Shown piece after piece: positions 1 to 5,447 of a stretch of DNA of 5,447 bases. The number at the start of each line of letters is the position of its first letter. The first letter of the stretch is position 1. The notes under the pieces were generated by a model. The model was given only the letters and a program-made list of their open reading frames with translations, was not told the origin of the DNA and made no database searches. The DNA is from JBBIJR01 sp037445875 (lineage in GTDB: Bacteria > CLD3 > SB21), in NCBI GenBank assembly GCA_037445875.1, contig JBBIJR010000132.1, positions 1 through 5,447 of the forward strand, written 5' to 3'. A program made the position numbers and the translations under genes.

Positions 1-1124
1 AACAGCGGAACCCTTATTCGTATCGCCGGCGCTGGTCGCAGGTGGTAGAGTTGGCGTCCTTCCCCGTCGGGGGCGTACACGCGGTACGAGTGGAGGCAGC
101 CGTGCACAGCAGCGATGTCGAGCAACTCCGGCGCCTGGTGCGCGAGGCGGCTCTTGCCAAATCGGGCCAGGCCGAGATCATTCGGCTTCCTCCTGCGCGC
201 GCTGAAGTAGTGGGGCTCTTGCGTGATACGGTGGACCGGGAGGGGTGGCCTGTGGCCCTGTCCGTGGAGTGCCACGACCCAGGCTCGGCTGATGCCTTGA
301 TAGAATCGGCGGACATCATCCGCGGTGTGCCGGATCCCTCCCTGGATCGCACTGCGTGGATGAACGCCGTTCGAACCCTCGTCGCTCGTGCGGCGAAGGC
401 CGAAAAGAAGGCCGTGCAGTTTGATCTATCCTCCGTCCGCGTGCCCGGATTTCTACGGGTCACCGGGCTCCCGGAGATCGAATCAGTGGTCGAGACCGCC
501 AAGCTGGCCGTGGAGACCTCCTATGAAGAGGGTTTCAGGAACTGCTCCATCTCCGTGCGCCATCCGAACCTGATTGCCGTGCACCGGCAACTGGCCGCCG
601 CCTTTTCCGATCCCGCCGTACAGCCTCCCTTTCATCTGGTGTACGATGCGGCTCTCAGTCGCTGCGCCGGTTGCGAGACCTTGTTTGAGGCGTCGGCGGC
701 GCTGGGTTCGCTGCTGTGCGACGGGATCGGAGATGCGGTGTGTCTCGACGATCCGACTCTCCCCCTGACGGACGCGTTGAGGATGAGCTACAATCTTCTG
801 CAGGCAACCCGGCTTCGTATCTCGAAAACGGAGTTCATTTCCTGTCCCTCGTGCGGTCGGACCCTTTTCGATCTTCAGGAAGTCACCTCCCGGATCAAAG
901 CCCGGACCGGCCACCTGACAGGAGTCAAGATTGCCATCATGGGGTGCATCGTAAACGGTCCGGGTGAGATGGCGGATGCCGACTTTGGTTACGTCGGAGC
1001 CAGTGCGGGCAGGATCAATCTCTACGTCGGCAAGGACCTGGTCGAACGCAACATCCCCATGGCCGAGGCCGACGATCGGCTGATAGCGCTGATCAAAAAG
1101 GAGGGCCGGTGGGCCGAACCGTGA
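1..1124 (+). CDS. ispG: 4-hydroxy-3-methylbut-2-enyl diphosphate synthase, large (three-domain) type, 3' part
   Basis: IspG (GcpE) is a cytosolic [4Fe-4S] enzyme that reductively opens methylerythritol cyclodiphosphate to HMBPP, the last-but-one step of the MEP isoprenoid pathway. The reading frame is open to the first base, so the 5' part lies outside. A GTG at 42 is in frame, but coding similarity continues upstream of it (YRRRW at codons starting 21-33). Counting residues from 42, the C-terminal iron-sulphur domain covers about 264-360. It has Cys268 and Cys271 in CPSCGRTLFD, Cys302 in MGCIVNGPGE, and Glu309, matching the cluster ligands of the family. The wording here (LFDLQEV, GEMADADFGYVG, GRW near the end) is that of the plant/chlamydial large form. 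Residues 1 to about 263 correspond to its insertion domain, which lacks the catalytic barrel residues. It probably heads an operon with the HIT gene 25 bp downstream. The identity is very secure; the true N-terminus cannot be seen. Confidence 0.95.
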   Translation, partial: QRNPYSYRRRWSQVVELASFPVGGVHAVRVEAAVHSSDVEQLRRLVREAALAKSGQAEIIRLPPARAEVVGLLRDTVDREGWPVALSVECHDPGSADALIESADIIRGVPDPSLDRTAWMNAVRTLVARAAKAEKKAVQFDLSSVRVPGFLRVTGLPEIESVVETAKLAVETSYEEGFRNCSISVRHPNLIAVHRQLAAAFSDPAVQPPFHLVYDAALSRCAGCETLFEASAALGSLLCDGIGDAVCLDDPTLPLTDALRMSYNLLQATRLRISKTEFISCPSCGRTLFDLQEVTSRIKARTGHLTGVKIAIMGCIVNGPGEMADADFGYVGASAGRINLYVGKDLVERNIPMAEADDRLIALIKKEGRWAEP

Positions 1125-1138
1125 ACACCATTCAACTT

Positions 1139-1142
1139 GGAG
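1139..1142 (+). promoter_or_regulatory. Ribosome-binding site of the HIT gene
   Basis: GGAG sits 7 bases before the TTG at 1150 and 10 bases before the GTG at 1153. Both are in frame and both could start the HIT protein. Spacing favours TTG. Codon type favours GTG, which would give a protein beginning MQQLW. The site lies in the 25-bp gap after the ispG stop codon. Confidence 0.55.
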
Positions 1143-1149
1143 ACTGATC

Positions 1150-1647
1150 TTGGTGCAGCAACTGTGGGCGCCATGGCGCATGAAGTACATCAAGGCCGAC
1201 GACAAGAGCGAGGGCGAAGGATGTATCTTCTGTTTCAAACCGCAAGAGGACCGGGATCGCGACAATCTCATTCTGTTCCGGTCCACGCTGACGTTTGTGA
1301 TTATGAACCTTTACCCGTACAACAACGGCCACCTGATGATTGTGCCTTTTCAGCATGTACCGGACCTCAACTCCCTTCGGCCGGAAACCCTGCAGGATCT
1401 GATGCAGACCACTCAGAAGGCCATCACGGCGCTGCGTCAGACGATGAATCCAGACGGCTTTAACCTGGGCATCAATCTCGGACGCGTGGCGGGAGCCGGA
1501 ATTGACGATCACGTGCACATGCATGTAGTTCCCCGGTGGAACGGGGACACGAACTTCATGCCGGTTATCGGCGACACCAAGGTCATGCCCGAGTACATCG
1601 CCGACACTTACGACCGGCTGCTGGGCGAGTTCAAGAAACTCAAGTAA
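1150..1647 (+). CDS. HIT (histidine triad) family protein, Ap4A phosphorylase-like
   Basis: This is a cytosolic histidine-triad nucleotide hydrolase/transferase of 165 residues, a usual length for the family. The signature HVHMHVV lies at residues 121-125 and following; the middle His is the expected nucleophile that forms the nucleotidyl intermediate. A CIFC pair (Cys25, Cys28) near the N-terminus, together with downstream His residues, may form a structural zinc site, as in several HIT and GalT-related proteins. The QLWAPWRMKYI opening, the NLYPYNNGHLMIVP block (about 53-66) and the NFMPVIGDTKVMP block (135-147) match the bacterial subgroup that includes mycobacterial Ap4A phosphorylase. 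The likely substrates are therefore dinucleoside polyphosphates such as Ap4A, but substrate cannot be read from sequence. The start is TTG 1150 or GTG 1153, behind GGAG at 1139-1142. The gene lies 25 bp after ispG and 9 bp before rsgA, so it is probably co-transcribed with both. Confidence 0.92.
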   Translation: MVQQLWAPWRMKYIKADDKSEGEGCIFCFKPQEDRDRDNLILFRSTLTFVIMNLYPYNNGHLMIVPFQHVPDLNSLRPETLQDLMQTTQKAITALRQTMNPDGFNLGINLGRVAGAGIDDHVHMHVVPRWNGDTNFMPVIGDTKVMPEYIADTYDRLLGEFKKLK

Positions 1648-1650
1648 GGA
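1645..1650 (+). promoter_or_regulatory. rsgA ribosome-binding site overlapping the HIT stop codon
   Basis: TAAGGA contains the TAA stop codon of the HIT gene (1645-1647) and a Shine-Dalgarno core AAGGA, followed by a 6-base spacer to the ATG at 1657. The overlap suggests translational coupling of the two genes. It also fixes the start of the RsgA homologue at 1657, so its long N-terminal extension should be translated. Confidence 0.7.
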
Positions 1651-1656
1651 AAGCGT

Positions 1657-2865
1657 ATGACGGACCCTAATAAGGATTGGACCAAGAAATACCTGGACGA
1701 GTTGAACCGCAAGATTGCCGAAAGCAAGAAGAACGGGAGCAGCGCGGCCAACGAATCCGCCTCGGCGTTGGACAAACCGAAAAAGGAACCGGTGGAATCA
1801 GCGAAACAGCAGGACCACCGGCGCTCCGCGAGGCACAAAGACGGCCGTTCGAACTTCAACGACCGGAGAGACAAGAAGCCGATGGATAAGAAACCCGTTC
1901 GAGTCGGCGCTCGGGCGAGGGTACCCGAAACGCAGACCACTCGCCAGCCTCCCGGTCCCCGGCCCAGGGTCGTGATGGGCCAGATCAGTTGGATCGACGA
2001 CGACGTGTTCACCGTCTGGTGCGACCGAAAGGAATATCGCTGTTCGGCCAAGTCCGTCGTGCAGCAGGGGCCGTTGTTCGTGGGGGACAACGTGCGGGTA
2101 GCGATCTATTCCGAAGAGCGGTGTGTGATTGAGAAATACGAACCCCGCCTGAATTGCGTAATTGCGCCCTATGCACGCAACCAGAAGGACGACCGCGTGC
2201 TGGCGGCCAATGTCAATCAGATTCTCCTGGTGTTTTCCGTAAAGGAACCGGTACTGCGCACCGACTGGCTGGATCGACACATCGTCGCGTGCGAAAAGAA
2301 AGGCTTCAAGCCGGTCCTATGTTGCACAAAGATCGATCTCGCCGACGACAACGGGTTCTTGGAGCAGATGGACCTGTACAAGCGAATGGGCTATCGCACG
2401 CACCATCATTCGTCCATCCTGCCTTCGTACACCAGCGATCTCAAGACCCTGCTCAAGGGTAAGTCGACCGTGGTGACCGGACCCGTGGGAAGCGGCAAGA
2501 CCGATCTCGTCCGCACGCTCTTGTCCGAAAACGGGCCCGTGGAGTTCGATGAAGAAGCCTCCGTGGAAGGCGAGTTGCTCGTCTGCGAATACGTTCCGAC
2601 GAGGCAAGTGCACGCCTATCGTCTGGAGTTCGGTGGGGTGATCATCGATACACCGGGCATTATGGAATACGAGTTGTACGGCATACCGCGTCGCGATCTC
2701 AAGAAGTACTTTCGTGAATTCCGTCTCATCAACAACCAGTGCGCTTCACCGCACTGCCTCCACTCGGAGGAAGCGGGCTGCAAAGTGCGCGAAGCCGTTC
2801 AGACCGGACAGATCGCGGAAGACCGCTATCAAAGCTACCTCAAAATCCTCGAAGCGCTTGCATGA
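1657..2865 (+). CDS. rsgA: Divergent RsgA-type circularly permuted GTPase with long basic N-terminal extension
   Basis: RsgA (YjeQ) is a GTPase that acts on the 30S ribosomal subunit late in its assembly. The 402-residue product has the family architecture. Residues 1-105 are a hydrophilic extension (28 Lys/Arg, 15 Asp/Glu). About 104-165 form an OB-fold-like domain ending in VGDNVRV. The permuted GTPase follows in the order G4 TKID (224-227), P-loop GPVGSGKT (275-282), G3 DTPG (331-334). A C-terminal zinc motif C-x4-C-x-H-x5-C is complete (Cys362, Cys367, His369, Cys375). Two features are odd. The nearly invariant switch I motif of the GRHTTT type is absent; about 305-315 reads GELLVCEYVPT. 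The LxRP linker after the OB domain reads NCVIAP. A typical RsgA is about 300-350 residues. Family membership is clear; whether this is the cell's main RsgA or a specialised paralogue is open. Confidence 0.88.
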   Translation: MTDPNKDWTKKYLDELNRKIAESKKNGSSAANESASALDKPKKEPVESAKQQDHRRSARHKDGRSNFNDRRDKKPMDKKPVRVGARARVPETQTTRQPPGPRPRVVMGQISWIDDDVFTVWCDRKEYRCSAKSVVQQGPLFVGDNVRVAIYSEERCVIEKYEPRLNCVIAPYARNQKDDRVLAANVNQILLVFSVKEPVLRTDWLDRHIVACEKKGFKPVLCCTKIDLADDNGFLEQMDLYKRMGYRTHHHSSILPSYTSDLKTLLKGKSTVVTGPVGSGKTDLVRTLLSENGPVEFDEEASVEGELLVCEYVPTRQVHAYRLEFGGVIIDTPGIMEYELYGIPRRDLKKYFREFRLINNQCASPHCLHSEEAGCKVREAVQTGQIAEDRYQSYLKILEALA

Positions 2866-2925
2866 GGCGTTTCCATCTTCCGATCGACGCCGATTGGCGG
2901 TGAGGGATGGACCGGGACCCCTGCA

Positions 2926-5109
2926 TCAATAATACTGGTTCCGGACCGCAAGGTCATAGAGAACGTGCTGCGAGCGGGTCTTCTTCTTGTCGTTTTTCAC
3001 TCGTACGCACGTTCCGTCGGGCTGGATGCGGCGTGCCTTTACGTTGTCCACCAGTTGCGTCTGCAGAATATTCCACAACATTTGCTGATACCGGGGCTCT
3101 TTGATGGGAAACAATACCTCGATACGCTGATCCAGATTGCGCGGCATCCAGTCGGAGGACGCGAGAAAGTACTCCGGCTGGTCGTTGTTGTGGAAATAGA
3201 AGACACGTGCGTGTTCGAGAAACCGATCGATGATGCTCGTGACCCCGATGTTCTCGCTGAGTCCTTTTACGCCCGGCCGCATGCAGCAGATTCCGCGGAT
3301 GATGAATTTGACGGTTACGCCGGCCTGACTCGCTCGATAGAGCTCCAGGATAATCTGGCGGTCGACCAGCGCGTTCATTTTGGCGACGATTAAGGCCGGG
3401 TGTCCCTCGCGTGCGTGAGAAATCTCCCGCCGGATTCGGGAGATGAACACATCCCGCAATTCCGTCGGAGCGATCTTGATGCGATGAAAGCGGGGCGGCG
3501 CCGAGTAACCCGTGAGCACATTGAACAGGTTGGTCAGGTCTTCCCCGAAACGCGGATGGCACGTGAACAGACCGAGGTCGCCGTAGATCTGGGAGGTCCG
3601 GTCGTTGTAATTGCCCGTACCGAGATGGCAGTACCGCCGGATCTTGTTGCCCTCCTGCCGAACTACCAGACATACCTTGCAATGCGTCTTCAGGCCGGCC
3701 ATCCCGTAAATGACATGAGCCCCGGCATCTTCCAGCTTCTTGGCCCACTGGATGTTCGCTTCCTCGTCGAATCGCGCCTTGAGTTCCACGAGTACGGCCA
3801 CCTGTTTTCCTCTTTCAGCGGCAAGCTGTAGCGCCATGGCGATGGGTGAATTCGCCGTGATCCGGTAGAGAGTCATCTTGATCGCCAGCACCGTGGGGTC
3901 CTCCGCAGCTTCCTGAAGAAACCGCGTAACGTAATTGAACTGCTGGTAGGGATGGTGCAGCATGACGTCGCCGTTGCGGATGACGGAAAACATGTCGGTT
4001 CCGGTTTCGAATTCCGGGACCGGCCGTGGAGGAAAAGGGGGATCCTTGAGGCCTGCGATGTCGAGCTGCTGGTAAAGACTCATGAGTTCGGAAAAACCGA
4101 TGAACCCACGGGTGGGGTACAGATCCTCCGGTGCGAGATCCAACTCAGCCATCAGCGTGCGCAGCAGGTTGGGCGAGAGGTCCTTGTCGTACTGGAGACG
4201 CACCGCGGCACCTTTACGGCGGTTGCGGAGGGATTCGGTGATGGTCTTCAACAGGTCCTCGGACGGATCCTCGTCGTACGTCAGGTCGGAGTCCCGCGTC
4301 ACTCGGATCGTGTAGTAAGAATGGACTTCATATCCACGGAGCAGATCGGTCACATGCATTCGGATGAGGTCTTCCAGCAGGATGAACTGTTGCGCGCCCT
4401 CGGGGGACGGGAGCAGGATGAACCGCGGCAGCACGGCCACCGAGACGGGAATGACAACCAGGTTAGTGGTCGGCAGACGGCTCTCGGCAACGGGCTTTAA
4501 CTCGGCGATGAGGCAGATGGTCTTGTTGGCCAGATGGGGAAACGGGTGACTCGGATCGATGGCCAGCGGCGTCAGGAGGCTTGCCACGGTATTGTGGAAG
4601 TATTCATCGGCAAACGCGACCTGCTCGGGCTTCAACTCGTCCGGACGCAGTATGGCAATTCCTTCCTTGTTCAGCTGCGGCACAAGGACGTCAAAGAAAT
4701 AATCGTGCTGGATCGACGTGAGCTCATGGATTCGTCGCGACATGGCCTCCATGACTTCCAGCGGCAGCATGCCGTCCGGTCCCTTGCTCAACACCTTGGC
4801 GTCGATCTGGCGGCGAACGCCGGCAACTCGCACCATGAAGAACTCGTCGAGGTTCATGCTGAAGATCGACAGGAACTTGATGCGCTCCAGCAGAGGAACG
4901 TTCGGATCCTGCGCCTCTTCGAGCACCCGATGGTTGAACTCGAGCCAGCTCAGTTCCCGATTGATGAAGTTCTCCGGCTTGTCGAAGCTCTTGAGGGACA
5001 GCGTGCCGGTTTCGCGCGCCTCGCCCTCCGCTTTCTCGATCGTCGTATCGGCGGCCGGACTGACCTTGTCCGCGCCTTTAGACACGCTGGCTTTGCCCGT
5101 TTCTGCCAT
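2926..5109 (-). CDS. ppk1: Polyphosphate kinase 1
   Basis: Ppk1 reversibly transfers the ATP gamma-phosphate to inorganic polyphosphate; in characterised bacteria it is often membrane-associated. Counting from the GTG at 5121 (731 residues), the N-domain begins FINRELSWLEFNHRV at 52-66 and includes the IFSMNLDEFFMVRVAG block (86-101). The two phospholipase-D-like catalytic halves are intact. The autophosphorylated histidine is His480 in GLKTHCK (E. coli His435). The second histidine is His637 in FLEHARVF (E. coli His592). Arg420 (MTLYR) and Arg450 (ELKARFDEEAN) match the metal and phosphate ligands. Length is normal for the family. The start is uncertain: GTG 5121 lies only 2 bases after a GGGAG, whereas GTG 5112 (11 bases) and ATG 5109 (14 bases) are better spaced, so ATG 5109 is used here. 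The first 45 residues are unconserved and charged. The gene converges on rsgA; no ppx is visible beside it. Confidence 0.97.
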   Translation of the reverse strand: MAETGKASVSKGADKVSPAADTTIEKAEGEARETGTLSLKSFDKPENFINRELSWLEFNHRVLEEAQDPNVPLLERIKFLSIFSMNLDEFFMVRVAGVRRQIDAKVLSKGPDGMLPLEVMEAMSRRIHELTSIQHDYFFDVLVPQLNKEGIAILRPDELKPEQVAFADEYFHNTVASLLTPLAIDPSHPFPHLANKTICLIAELKPVAESRLPTTNLVVIPVSVAVLPRFILLPSPEGAQQFILLEDLIRMHVTDLLRGYEVHSYYTIRVTRDSDLTYDEDPSEDLLKTITESLRNRRKGAAVRLQYDKDLSPNLLRTLMAELDLAPEDLYPTRGFIGFSELMSLYQQLDIAGLKDPPFPPRPVPEFETGTDMFSVIRNGDVMLHHPYQQFNYVTRFLQEAAEDPTVLAIKMTLYRITANSPIAMALQLAAERGKQVAVLVELKARFDEEANIQWAKKLEDAGAHVIYGMAGLKTHCKVCLVVRQEGNKIRRYCHLGTGNYNDRTSQIYGDLGLFTCHPRFGEDLTNLFNVLTGYSAPPRFHRIKIAPTELRDVFISRIRREISHAREGHPALIVAKMNALVDRQIILELYRASQAGVTVKFIIRGICCMRPGVKGLSENIGVTSIIDRFLEHARVFYFHNNDQPEYFLASSDWMPRNLDQRIEVLFPIKEPRYQQMLWNILQTQLVDNVKARRIQPDGTCVRVKNDKKKTRSQHVLYDLAVRNQYY

Positions 5110-5123
5110 CACAACAGACACTA

Positions 5124-5128
5124 CTCCC
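5124..5128 (-). promoter_or_regulatory. ppk1 ribosome-binding site
   Basis: On the minus strand GGGAG, inside AAGGGAG, is the only good Shine-Dalgarno-like match upstream of ppk1. It is 2 bases from GTG 5121, which is too close for normal initiation, 11 from GTG 5112 and 14 from ATG 5109. It therefore argues for one of the inner starts. Confidence 0.5.
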
Positions 5129-5189
5129 TTCTGACTCGATCCACGGTTAGAGCGCTAAAGGCAGGTCGATAGTTTCCTTGTTACGCAGA

Positions 5190-5218
5190 AAAATAGCAAC
5201 TTGTGGGAACTAAAACAA
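5190..5218 (-). promoter_or_regulatory. Candidate sigma-70-like promoter for ppk1
   Basis: On the minus strand, TTGTTT (5218-5213) and TATTTT (5195-5190) are separated by exactly 17 bases. The -35 matches consensus at three of six positions and the -10 at four of six. The surroundings are A/T-rich compared with the coding DNA. Transcription would begin near 5183, leaving a leader of about 60-75 bases before ppk1. No PhoB box was recognised. The call rests on pattern matching alone. Confidence 0.35.
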
Positions 5219-5272
5219 GGCTGGAAGGCAAAAAGGCCTTGCGTTTGACGATCCCTCCGCTCTACCTTGCGT
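5216..5272. repeat. CCTTGCGT direct repeats and CAAGGC/GCCTTG inverted repeat in the divergent intergenic region
   Basis: CCTTGCGT occurs exactly twice, at 5237-5244 and 5265-5272, 28 bp apart. CAAGGC at 5216-5221 is the inverted complement of GCCTTG at 5236-5241. A further CCTTG lies at 5176-5180. The sites lie between the candidate ppk1 promoter and the start of the gene at 5290, where an operator could sit. No regulator is identified, and short repeats can arise by chance. Confidence 0.4.
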
Positions 5273-5279
5273 CATTTCC

Positions 5280-5283
5280 GAGG
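5280..5283 (+). promoter_or_regulatory. Ribosome-binding site for the gene at 5290
   Basis: GAGG is followed by 6 bases and then ATG at 5290. This spacing supports that start for a gene that is otherwise visible only in part. Confidence 0.55.
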
Positions 5284-5289
5284 CAACGT

Positions 5290-5447
5290 ATGTTCAAGTT
5301 TATTCGGCGTTTAGTGGCAATTGGGCTCATCGTTCTTGCCGTGTGTTTTCTTATGATGATCTTCCTTTCCAACACCTACGAAGGTGCAGCCTCCATCATC
5401 ATTGAATCCGAGAAGACCGCCGTTTTCAACAGAGCGTTGAAGTTGGA
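5290..5447 (+). CDS. Membrane-anchored protein, possibly SRPBCC/polyketide cyclase-like, 5' part
   Basis: Only the first 52 codons are in the window; the frame is open to the end. The product begins MFKFIRR, a short basic segment, followed by one strongly hydrophobic helix (about residues 8-27). This fits an N-terminal inner-membrane anchor or uncleaved signal, with the rest outside the cytoplasm (positive-inside rule). No lipobox is evident. After the helix, a Tyr-Glu segment leads into SIIIESEKTAVFNRAL (about 35-50). It resembles the opening of membrane-anchored SRPBCC (START-like) proteins, where a beta strand of the SIxIxAP type is followed by a helix containing VF. The usual Ala-Pro is replaced by Glu-Ser, so the match is weak. 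The start is supported by GAGG at 5280-5283. The gene is divergent from ppk1 and could share its control region. A real gene is likely; its family is a guess. Confidence 0.6.
   Translation, partial: MFKFIRRLVAIGLIVLAVCFLMMIFLSNTYEGAASIIIESEKTAVFNRALKL

Noticed and set aside
42..1124. GTG at 42 as the real start of the first gene
   Set aside because: The frame is open to base 1, and the codons before 42 encode YRRRW, which fits the family alignment. Large-type IspG needs a catalytic barrel upstream of this point.
483..1286. Minus-strand reading frame of 267 codons antisense to ispG and the HIT gene
   Set aside because: It is a shadow of two well-supported genes on the plus strand, has no recognisable domain, and crosses a gene boundary.
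2888..2899. Hairpin CGCC-GATT-GGCG between the convergent rsgA and ppk1 genes as a terminator
   Set aside because: The stem has only 4 bp and there is no T-run on either strand. No convincing terminator is visible in this 60-bp gap.
5147..5158. Imperfect palindrome TTAGAGCGCTAA in the ppk1 leader
   Set aside because: Only five of six half-site bases match, and the stem is too short to support as an operator or riboswitch element.
2965..5172. Several long plus-strand reading frames opposite ppk1 (for example 3952-4500 and 4534-5172)
   Set aside because: G+C-rich coding DNA commonly leaves the complementary frame open. The ppk1 frame carries all family motifs, and the opposite products look like no known protein.
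5212..5241. CAAGGC...GCCTTG hairpin followed by TTTT on the minus strand as a terminator
   Set aside because: The stem is 6 bp with a 14-base loop and a short T-run. No minus-strand gene in view ends here, and the TTTT overlaps the candidate ppk1 -35.
5245..5273. TTGACG as a -35 box for the gene at 5290
   Set aside because: No acceptable -10 lies 16-18 bases downstream; the sequence there is G+C-rich (TGCGTC).
1..5447. A mobile element, defence system or CRISPR array
   Set aside because: No terminal repeats, transposase, integrase, spacer-repeat pattern or toxin-antitoxin-like pair was seen. All five genes are full reading frames, four of them from core families.

Overview
The window is ordinary protein-coding bacterial DNA: G+C-rich by eye, standard genetic code, genes closely packed. 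It looks like a core-metabolism segment rather than a mobile or defence island. I saw no tRNA or rRNA gene, insertion sequence, CRISPR array or attachment site. The organism cannot be named. The best clue is the first gene, which encodes the 'large' three-domain type of IspG. As I recall, that type occurs in Chlamydiae, Bacteroidetes, some other bacterial phyla and plant plastids, and not in Proteobacteria of the E. coli type. The adjacent HIT protein resembles the actinobacterial Ap4A phosphorylase group. Together these suggest a free-living, poorly characterised lineage, but this is inference only.

Layout. Positions 1-2865 hold three plus-strand genes in a tight series, probably one operon. 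They are the 3' part of ispG (last-but-one step of the MEP isoprenoid pathway, cut by the window start), a HIT-family nucleotide hydrolase/phosphorylase (1150-1647), and a divergent RsgA-type circularly permuted GTPase (1657-2865). The gaps are 25 and 9 bp, and the rsgA ribosome-binding site overlaps the HIT stop codon. A 60-bp gap without a convincing terminator separates rsgA from the convergent minus-strand ppk1 gene (2926 to about 5109), a complete polyphosphate kinase with both catalytic histidines.

A divergent intergenic region follows (about 5122-5289). It is locally A/T-rich and holds a candidate ppk1 promoter and a cluster of CCTTG/CAAGG motifs. At 5290 a plus-strand gene begins and runs off the window. 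It encodes a membrane-anchored protein whose first residues after the anchor resemble the first strand of SRPBCC/polyketide-cyclase-like domains.

The genes do not form an obvious dedicated system. Two nucleotide-related functions (a dinucleoside polyphosphate enzyme and a ribosome-assembly GTPase) sit beside polyphosphate synthesis, loosely a stress and growth-control theme. The most unusual item is the RsgA homologue: it keeps the P-loop, DTPG and zinc ligands but has lost the hallmark switch I (GRHTTT-like) motif and carries a basic N-terminal extension of about 105 residues. The second point of interest is that the visible N-terminal part of IspG looks like a decayed second copy of the family's own TIM barrel.
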